In this document: piece after piece, positions 45,986 to 52,147 of the stretch
Position numbering within the stretch: position 1 is the first letter of the stretch
Layout: the number at the start of each line of letters is the position of its first letter
Assembly: GCA_947175515.1 (NCBI GenBank)
Contig: CAMWNA010000002.1
Location: 1-52,147, forward strand
Direction: 5' to 3'
Source: an uncultured Clostridia bacterium
Lineage (GTDB): Bacteria > Bacillota > Clostridia > Christensenellales > Borkfalkiaceae
Length of the DNA: 52,147 bases
Notes under the pieces: model-generated
Told to the model about the DNA's origin: nothing
Seen by the model: the letters and a program-made list of their open reading frames with translations, nothing else
The model's database searches: none
Position numbers and translations under genes: made by a program

Positions 45986-46381
45986 CTATTGGTTAAGTAG
46001 TTCTTTGATTTGTTCTTCCGTATATGGACTTACATAATCAGGGGCGCATAAATGCGCTTGACTCCACATCATCATTTGCGTTAAGACGGGAACAAAACTT
46101 TTACCAAGCTCAGTCAAAGTATATTCCACATGGGGCGGCATTTCTTTGTAAATCTCACGATGTATAAAACCGTCATCCTCCAATTCACGCAACTGCTTTG
46201 TAAGTGTTGATTGCGTTATTCCGTCAAGCGATCTTAATAGCACACCGAATCGTTGTACCTTATTGATTGCTATATACCACAAAATAAGGAATTTCCATTT
46301 GCCGCTTAAAACGGTTTGCAATGTACTCATTGGTACACACCGTGCCATTACTTCTCTTTTCCTGAATTTGTTGTCTGTCAT
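45986..46381 (-). CDS. HxlR-family transcriptional regulator
   Basis: VLSGKWKFLILWYIA...RFGVLLRSLDGITQSTLTKQLRELEDDGFIHREIYKEMPPHVEYTLTELG. Confidence 0.92.
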   Translation of the reverse strand: MTDNKFRKREVMARCVPMSTLQTVLSGKWKFLILWYIAINKVQRFGVLLRSLDGITQSTLTKQLRELEDDGFIHREIYKEMPPHVEYTLTELGKSFVPVLTQMMMWSQAHLCAPDYVSPYTEEQIKELLNQ

Positions 46382-46390
46382 TGTCTACCT

Positions 46391-47467
46391 CTATTGATAC
46401 ATAAACGAAAATTTTTTAGACATACGCCCTACAAGCTGCCATTGCCGTTGCATATAGTTTTTTACTTCGGACACGTTTCGTTTATAGATTTCTATTACGC
46501 CTTGTCTATTGTTAAAGTCAGATATAATCGCAAGCGCAGCATAATATCCGCTTTCCATACCACACGAAATGCCTTCGCCCATAGGATTCAAAAAGCCTGC
46601 ATTCTCACCCGCCATCAAGATACCGCTCTCACCGTAATCAATTTCAAACGGCGGCTCTATATTGCGTATTAGCCACTTATCCGTTCTTAACTGTTCGCTC
46701 ACACAAAGTCCGTGCCTATCTCGCATATACGTTTCAAACGCTTCATAATACTTCCTGATGTCGCGCTGTTCAACACTCGCAACACCTAACACAAGCATAT
46801 CGTCTTTGACATTAAACCAAGCATCATAGCCCGACAATTCGGGTTGCAGATACGCATAAAAATAGTGCGGATCCAAATCTATAACACCTTTATTATACGT
46901 CTGAAACGTAATAACATTCTTATGCGACGATTTGCAAATACCGTTTTTACCACCAATCCGTTTTACACCGTTTGGTAACAATATCGAACTTGCTTCATCT
47001 CTTTTATTTATACCAACCACGCCCGAACAGTCAATTACATATCGCGCCTGCTCTATATTACCGTTTACCAATACTTCGACTATTTCTTCCGCTTCCTGTA
47101 TTGACGTAACGCTACTCTCAGCTCTGATTTCCGTTCCCGCTTCTTGCACAAACGATAGAAGCCAATAATCAAACTTGTCCCGCCATATATTCAGACCGCG
47201 ACTTGTAAACCGATATTCGCGCCCTACATCGTCCGTTAAAATCATACCACAATTATCGACGGGCGTACAAGTAACGGATTGCGGAACACTACACCCAAAC
47301 TGTTGCTCAATAAATCGCATCGACTTCTCTATCAAAATTCCCGAACAGCTTTTATATCTCGGCAACTTGCATTTTTCCAAAAGCAAAACCTCGAGTCCGC
47401 TCTTGGATAATGTCCTTGCGGCAATACAACCACATGGGCCTGCACCGATTACAATTACATCATACAT
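46391..47467 (-). CDS. FAD-dependent oxidoreductase, geranylgeranyl-reductase-like
   Basis: MYDVIVIGAGPCGCIAARTLSKSGLEVLLLEK; GILMAGENAGFLNPMGEGISCGMESGYYAA. Confidence 0.88.
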   Translation of the reverse strand: MYDVIVIGAGPCGCIAARTLSKSGLEVLLLEKCKLPRYKSCSGILIEKSMRFIEQQFGCSVPQSVTCTPVDNCGMILTDDVGREYRFTSRGLNIWRDKFDYWLLSFVQEAGTEIRAESSVTSIQEAEEIVEVLVNGNIEQARYVIDCSGVVGINKRDEASSILLPNGVKRIGGKNGICKSSHKNVITFQTYNKGVIDLDPHYFYAYLQPELSGYDAWFNVKDDMLVLGVASVEQRDIRKYYEAFETYMRDRHGLCVSEQLRTDKWLIRNIEPPFEIDYGESGILMAGENAGFLNPMGEGISCGMESGYYAALAIISDFNNRQGVIEIYKRNVSEVKNYMQRQWQLVGRMSKKFSFMYQ

Positions 47468-47535
47468 TTTGTTATCGTTCCTCAACTTGTTCACACCCAT
47501 ATTATAGCTATTTCTCAAGGTTAAGTCAATCGCCA

Positions 47536-47555
47536 TAGTATCATTTTTGATACTA
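47536..47555. promoter_or_regulatory. inverted repeat in the divergent intergenic region (candidate HxlR operator)
   Basis: TAGTATCA-TTTT-TGATACTA. Confidence 0.6.
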
Positions 47556-47575
47556 CTACTAAATAAAGACAGTAC

Positions 47576-47605
47576 TTGAATTGCAATACTATTCGGATTT
47601 ATAAT
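47576..47605 (+). promoter_or_regulatory. promoter TTGAAT-N18-TATAAT of the radical SAM gene
   Basis: -35 at 47576..47581, -10 at 47600..47605. Confidence 0.6.
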
Positions 47606-47633
47606 AAGAAAAAAACAAAGGACGGTGTTTATT

Positions 47634-48518
47634 ATGCACTATACAGGCACGGTTTGGCGTCCACCCTACGAAGCGTGGTCGGCTTTATTACAAGTTACGG
47701 CAGGCTGCACACATAATAGTTGTAAGTTCTGCACGTTATATGACAATGTTCCATTCAAGTTCCGTATGTCCCCTATTGACGAAATCGAAGATGATCTGAA
47801 AGAATTGTATCTCTACACCCCTGATGTAACAAGAGTATTTTTAGTTGGGGCAAATCCTTTCGTGCTTTCTACTGAAAAGTTACGGCATATCGCATATATG
47901 GCAAAACAATATCTTAATCGACTGAGAACTATCGGCTGTTTTGCTCGAATAACTGATATTACCCCGAAAAGCATAGAAGAATTAAGGCAACTACGAAGTT
48001 GTGGATATAACGGCATTACTATCGGTGTAGAAACGGGCGATGACGAAGCATTGACCTTTATGCACAAAGGCTATACATCTGCCGATATATTAGAACAATG
48101 CCGCAAGCTCGACGAAGCAGGAATTGAATACAACTTCTTCTATCTAACAGGAATTTACGGTAAAAACAAAAGTAAACAAGGCGTTGAAAATACGGTAAAA
48201 GTATTTAACCAACTAAACCCTAAAATCGTCGGGGCGTCAATGCTTACCATTTACCCCACTTCGGAATTATATACTGAGATACAAAACGGAAATTGGGTTG
48301 AAGAAAGCGAAACGGAAAAATACAACGAGCTGAAAATGCTTATAAACGGTTTGTCAATCAAAACGCATTTTGCCGCTTTGGGCGCATCTAACGCCGTACA
48401 ACTGCATGGCAATCTTCCCTCTGACAGAGTGGAACTAATTTCGATAATCGACGAAGTGATCAACCGCTACGGCGAAAGCGAATTGAAGCGGTACAGAAAA
48501 AACTTGAAACATCTTTAA
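47634..48518 (+). CDS. radical SAM protein
   Basis: VTAGCTHNSCKFCTLYDN (CX4CX2C), GITIGVETGDDEAL; SD AAAGGA before ATG 47634. Confidence 0.9.
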   Translation: MHYTGTVWRPPYEAWSALLQVTAGCTHNSCKFCTLYDNVPFKFRMSPIDEIEDDLKELYLYTPDVTRVFLVGANPFVLSTEKLRHIAYMAKQYLNRLRTIGCFARITDITPKSIEELRQLRSCGYNGITIGVETGDDEALTFMHKGYTSADILEQCRKLDEAGIEYNFFYLTGIYGKNKSKQGVENTVKVFNQLNPKIVGASMLTIYPTSELYTEIQNGNWVEESETEKYNELKMLINGLSIKTHFAALGASNAVQLHGNLPSDRVELISIIDEVINRYGESELKRYRKNLKHL

Positions 48519-48523
48519 TGGAA

Positions 48524-48550
48524 AAGCCGAGATTTGCTCTCGGCTTTATA
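48524..48550. terminator. bidirectional terminator between convergent genes
   Basis: AAAGCCGAGATTTGCTCTCGGCTTTAT. Confidence 0.75.
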
Positions 48551-48580
48551 TGCTAAATTGAAATTTATCTGATGATTCTT

Positions 48581-49231
48581 TTAAGTTTTATTTTGTAAAC
48601 GAAGCATAACGGAATCTATGTTGCCTTCCTGTATATCATTTATGATTTTACTTACTGTTTCGGGCGACAAGTCCCACCACTTCAAACTCAATAAGCGTTC
48701 AATAACATCTTCCGAAAACCGTTTACGAATAGGCTTTGCAGGAACACCGCCTACAATCATGTACGGCGGCACATCTTTAGTAACAACTGCGCGTGCGCCG
48801 ATAATTGCCCCGTCACCTATTGTTACTCCTGCCATAATGACAGCTTCGTATCCTATCCATACATCATTGCCTATTACAATGTCGCCTTTATTGTCCCATG
48901 CTTTGTCTGCCCATATACCGTGTTCCCACTCATCATAGAAAATAGGGAACGGATATGTTGACAATGAGCGCATTGTATGATTTGCGCTATTAAACAAGAA
49001 TCGTGCGCCACAAGCAATCGAGCAATACTTTCCGATAATCAACTTATCGTGGTTAATCGGGTAGTGATAAAGTACATTGTTCTTTTCAAAGTCTTTTGGA
49101 TCATTTACAAAATCATTATAGAACGTAAAATCTCCGACCTCTATCTTCGGGTTTGTTATCACATTTTTCAGATATACAATCTGAGTGTCACCTTCACGGG
49201 GATATATCTTTTTACCGTCCGGAATAGCCAT
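48581..49231 (-). CDS. CatB/Vat-like hexapeptide-repeat O-acetyltransferase
   Basis: [98 protein letters not shown]. Confidence 0.9.
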   Translation of the reverse strand: MAIPDGKKIYPREGDTQIVYLKNVITNPKIEVGDFTFYNDFVNDPKDFEKNNVLYHYPINHDKLIIGKYCSIACGARFLFNSANHTMRSLSTYPFPIFYDEWEHGIWADKAWDNKGDIVIGNDVWIGYEAVIMAGVTIGDGAIIGARAVVTKDVPPYMIVGGVPAKPIRKRFSEDVIERLLSLKWWDLSPETVSKIINDIQEGNIDSVMLRLQNKT

Positions 49232-49252
49232 TTTTATAATCTCCTTATAATT

Positions 49253-49297
49253 TTATTTTGTTAAGACTATTCCGGCAAATACAATGCAGAGCTTCAT
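49253..49297 (-). CDS. 14-codon leader peptide (uORF) MKLCIVFAGIVLTK upstream of the acetyltransferase
   Basis: ATG at 49297 preceded by AAGGAG; stop 21 nt before the acetyltransferase ATG, which has its own AAGGAG. Confidence 0.6.
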   Translation of the reverse strand: MKLCIVFAGIVLTK

Positions 49298-49340
49298 TTA
49301 ATGCCCACTCCTTATATAAATTACTGTTTATCGTACAGTC

Positions 49341-49369
49341 ATTATATCATAAATAAAGACTAAAAGCAA
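49341..49369 (-). promoter_or_regulatory. promoter TTGCTT-N17-TATAAT for the uORF/acetyltransferase
   Basis: -10 at 49341..49346. Confidence 0.65.
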
Positions 49370-49421
49370 GAATACCGCCAATGAAAAAGCCACTACCACA
49401 ATGTAGCGGCTCTCAATACTA

Positions 49422-49556
49422 TTCCATTACTCTATTGCTTGCAAAATCAAGAGTAATGTACTTTTTTCGTGCTTTTAGGACTTCTCTATTGATAATTTCT
49501 TTTTCTTCAAAGTATTCAATAACTATTTGTGGGATGTAAATCGCTGATACTTTCTC
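49422..49556 (-). pseudogene. 3'-terminal gene remnant (EKVSAIYIPQIVIEYFEEKEIINREVLKARKKYITLDFASNRVME*)
   Basis: Translates to the same C-terminal region as the partial CDS at the right edge; in-frame stop just upstream. Confidence 0.65.
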
Positions 49557-49685
49557 TGCTAACGATAATCATTTTACAACCATTTATGTATTTCAAAATA
49601 ATGCTCTACTAATCTTTTTTCTATTCACTATACCCAAGAGACAACGCCGTGCATAGTATGTAATATCTATAAAAGGGATTTGCCT

Positions 49686-50096
49686 ATGAAAAGACTATTA
49701 TTATGCTTTGTTTGTGTTCTCTTATTATTTGTAACGGGATGTTCGTCCGATAAAAATACCTATGTCGTCAAAAAGATAATGATTGATGTGAACGGAGAAG
49801 CGATCTTACGCAATATTGATAAAGAAACGTTGAAAGAATATACAGACGTCGCTTATGTAATAGATTATATCGGTAACAAAATAGTTGTTAAGGACAATGA
49901 AGTGATATTCAATGGAAGCGAAATGAAAAATATAAAAGGTGTAATAGATTATGATGAAAAATATGATGAATATTATATAAATTTTTCAGAGTTGCCTCCG
50001 ATCCTATATAAAGGCTCAAAAGTTTTTGATAACGAAATCCATATATATATTCCAATTCAAAAAAAGCTCTCTTATCTGATTTTTGAAAAGAAGTAA
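49686..50096 (+). CDS. lipoprotein, remote paralog of 45476..45925
   Basis: MKRLLLCFVCVLLLFVTGCSSD; shares (D)-(L/I)GxxIxxKxxxxxFxGS pattern. Confidence 0.75.
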   Translation: MKRLLLCFVCVLLLFVTGCSSDKNTYVVKKIMIDVNGEAILRNIDKETLKEYTDVAYVIDYIGNKIVVKDNEVIFNGSEMKNIKGVIDYDEKYDEYYINFSELPPILYKGSKVFDNEIHIYIPIQKKLSYLIFEKK

Positions 50097-50152
50097 AGTT
50101 GACTATTCAAAACTCATTTTGATAATCTCAGAAACGATTAACCAAATAACGG

Positions 50153-50728
50153 CTAATGAATAGCCGTTTCTAATAAATCGCGTTTCATTTTCGCGCTGAT
50201 AGAATTATTAACCATAGTCCAATCGGGAAAGGACTCATTTTCTTTACTTTCGATAAAATTTATCTTTAAATAGATTTCATCAACAGATATTGTTTCAAAT
50301 TCCGTATCATGATAAATCCATATTTTTGTATCGCATAATTCCAACCTATCGTTTGTCTGCAAACTATTGGCATCTTCAATTATTACGCTATATTTCAAAA
50401 AAGAAATATAATAATCGTCGCACTTCTCGTTTAGCCTATCCTGCGTTTCGGATTTTAATGTTACTTTTCTACTTTCACCTGACGGGAAATAGGCGGCTAC
50501 TCCGCCCAATTCCGTTCCCGTGATTTCTTTATTCGTTACGGTGGGAAAATAAACGATAATCGGATATCCTATTTCATATAGGTTGTATTCCTCTACGTCG
50601 CAATATTTCTTTACGTCTAATTTTTCAAATCTTTCGCTTTCGCCGTTCTCATTCGGCTGAGATGCGCATCCGCTCAATAACGCAACGGTAACGCCGAGAA
50701 TAATCATTAAAAGACATTTCATTTTCAT
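50153..50728 (-). CDS. lipoprotein
   Basis: MKMKCLLMIILGVTVALLSGCASQ; SD GGAGGAAAG. Confidence 0.75.
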   Translation of the reverse strand: MKMKCLLMIILGVTVALLSGCASQPNENGESERFEKLDVKKYCDVEEYNLYEIGYPIIVYFPTVTNKEITGTELGGVAAYFPSGESRKVTLKSETQDRLNEKCDDYYISFLKYSVIIEDANSLQTNDRLELCDTKIWIYHDTEFETISVDEIYLKINFIESKENESFPDWTMVNNSISAKMKRDLLETAIH

Positions 50729-50790
50729 ACGCTTTCCTCCACTATGATTTATGCAAAACAGGGCAATCATAGAACAGAAAAAAACGGCGA

Positions 50791-51264
50791 TTAAACGCCG
50801 TTTTTGATATTATAACGTTTTTGTTTATAATAAATAATGCAATATGTGATACCTGCGCCTGATAACAAAAACATAATTACCGCAGGCACAACGTATTTGG
50901 CATACCCTGTAACGCGGTACGAATTGACTTTGACCTCAAACTTAACGTTAGAATAGTTGCCATAATAAAATTTCTGTGCTTTATAATAAACGATGTCAAA
51001 CGTATCTTCAAACGTTCCCCGTTCCGTTATCAATTTGACAGTTATGTTTCCTTCTTTAAACGTAAATCCCTCTTTCGTATAAATTTCGCAATTAAAATTG
51101 ATTCTATCGCTGGATATTTCATTTTTTGAAGTATAAGAAACTTTTGTGATTTTGTTCCCGAACGTCGGACTCAATACGCCGAATGCGACAATAAATAAAA
51201 TAACACTGATTACGGCGATTATCTTAACAATAGTTTTCTTTTCGATTTTGATTAGTATTTCCAT
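50791..51264 (-). CDS. membrane protein (N- and C-terminal TM)
   Basis: IVKIIAVISVILFIVAFGVL ... YVVPAVIMFLLSGAGITYCIIYY. Confidence 0.6.
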   Translation of the reverse strand: MEILIKIEKKTIVKIIAVISVILFIVAFGVLSPTFGNKITKVSYTSKNEISSDRINFNCEIYTKEGFTFKEGNITVKLITERGTFEDTFDIVYYKAQKFYYGNYSNVKFEVKVNSYRVTGYAKYVVPAVIMFLLSGAGITYCIIYYKQKRYNIKNGV

Positions 51265-51346
51265 GCCTTATTATATGCGAATAAAAAATATGTTGCTTTA
51301 TTTAACTTTAACGTTTCATATTTTTTGATAATGAAATTCGTCTCTT

Positions 51347-51841
51347 TCAGTCTTTCCAAACGCCATATTCAAGCGAACAGTAAATCACTCCACAAAATAA
51401 AAAATATAGATACAGCACTACTAATACGGCTAACAAAGACATTAAAACAAATTGCTTATTCTTAAATAGCAAAATAACTAACCATAAAGAAAAAATTATT
51501 GATAAAGCACTGCTAACCGCCGCCAATATATACGCAGAGAAGCAGTAAATTGAAATAACATAAACGGCAAATGTAAAAATTTGAATTGCAAACAAAAACA
51601 AATAATTGCTGTCCTTTTTATTAGATTGCCATAAACAAAATAGACAAATTCCGTAATAGACGAACAATAAAAACCAACTGATTATGGTTATTTGTTTATG
51701 CGGAGCGTATGCACTGTTTAACCAATTTTGAAAATATTGTCCATTGTAAACGATAAGACTCAAAATTAGACACGTCAAAGTTATAATGAAAAATGAACTA
51801 ACTAATCGTCCGAAAGTTTTGCTTTTAATAAATTTTGCCAT
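51347..51841 (-). CDS. polytopic membrane protein
   Basis: Four to five hydrophobic segments. Confidence 0.6.
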   Translation of the reverse strand: MAKFIKSKTFGRLVSSFFIITLTCLILSLIVYNGQYFQNWLNSAYAPHKQITIISWFLLFVYYGICLFCLWQSNKKDSNYLFLFAIQIFTFAVYVISIYCFSAYILAAVSSALSIIFSLWLVILLFKNKQFVLMSLLAVLVVLYLYFLFCGVIYCSLEYGVWKD

Positions 51842-51959
51842 ACTAAATTATATTTTCAGAATAGAAAAATTATAAATTGGAGTTCAAACCCCAATGTCTG
51901 TCTGCTACCCCTTTCGGCGTTTTACTACGCTACTTTTCATTCATTGATACTGCGCTTAA

Positions 51960-52147
51960 CTCATTTCATCTTTTTGTTTGAAGTCCAATGTAATATACTT
52001 TTTTCGTGCTTTTAAGACTTCTTTATTTATAATTTCCTTTTCCTCAAAGTATTCAACAACTAATTGTGGGATGTAAATAGCTGATACTTTCTCTATTGGG
52101 TATGAACAGCCTGTCCAGCGTCGTACACATTCCGAACGCGTTTGTGC
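51960..52147 (-). CDS. 3' end of a gene running off the right edge
   Basis: Open frame AQTRSECVRRWTGCSYPIEKVSAIYIPQLVVEYFEEKEIINKEVLKARKKYITLDFKQKDEMS*. Confidence 0.65.

Noticed and set aside
47634-48518. Unusual CX4CX2C radical SAM motif as novel
   Set aside because: The 'GCTHNxCxFC' spacing looks familiar for a known radical SAM subfamily, so it is not treated as a novelty.
51870-51915. tRNA T-arm-like sequence (minus TTGGGGTTTGAACTCCAA)
   Set aside because: No acceptor, D or anticodon arms around it; probably a chance hairpin. A degenerate att/tRNA end cannot be excluded.

Overview
The window looks like most of an integrative and conjugative element (ICE) from a Firmicutes/Clostridia-type host, followed by a cargo region. 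This rests on protein-motif recognition and gene order; no database search was run. Positions ~1-20.8 kb hold a long minus-strand accessory/DNA-processing operon: a giant ArdC-N6-MTase-helicase fusion, an ArdC-like protein, a primase, three stand-alone DNA methyltransferases, a PAPS-reductase-like PP-loop protein and many small uncharacterised ORFs. Positions ~20.8-36.7 kb hold the conjugation module: VirB4, VirB6, a pilin, a giant Ig-like surface protein, VirD4, a MobP-type relaxase and accessory genes, a sigma factor, a Com-like zinc finger and a LexA-like repressor. Positions ~36.9-52 kb hold a cargo region rich in lipoproteins and membrane proteins, with a WYL regulator, DUF3592-like paralogs, a SLOG-family gene, an HxlR/flavoprotein/radical-SAM cluster and a CatB/Vat-like acetyltransferase. 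The strongest candidate for something new is a ~205-nt structured RNA (minus, ~45243-45036) with its own promoter, an 8-bp hairpin whose entire 11-nt loop is complementary to a downstream segment (pseudoknot), mutually exclusive antiterminator/terminator helices, and a U7 tract abutting the ATG of a SLOG gene. Other notable signals are a recurrent C-terminal 'SEAEM'-like tail across unrelated operon proteins, a probable AUU start codon for VirB6, a 14-codon leader peptide before the acetyltransferase, a ~1-kb lipoprotein segmental duplication carrying a neighbour's gene tail, and a 24-bp promoter element shared by two unrelated cargo genes.
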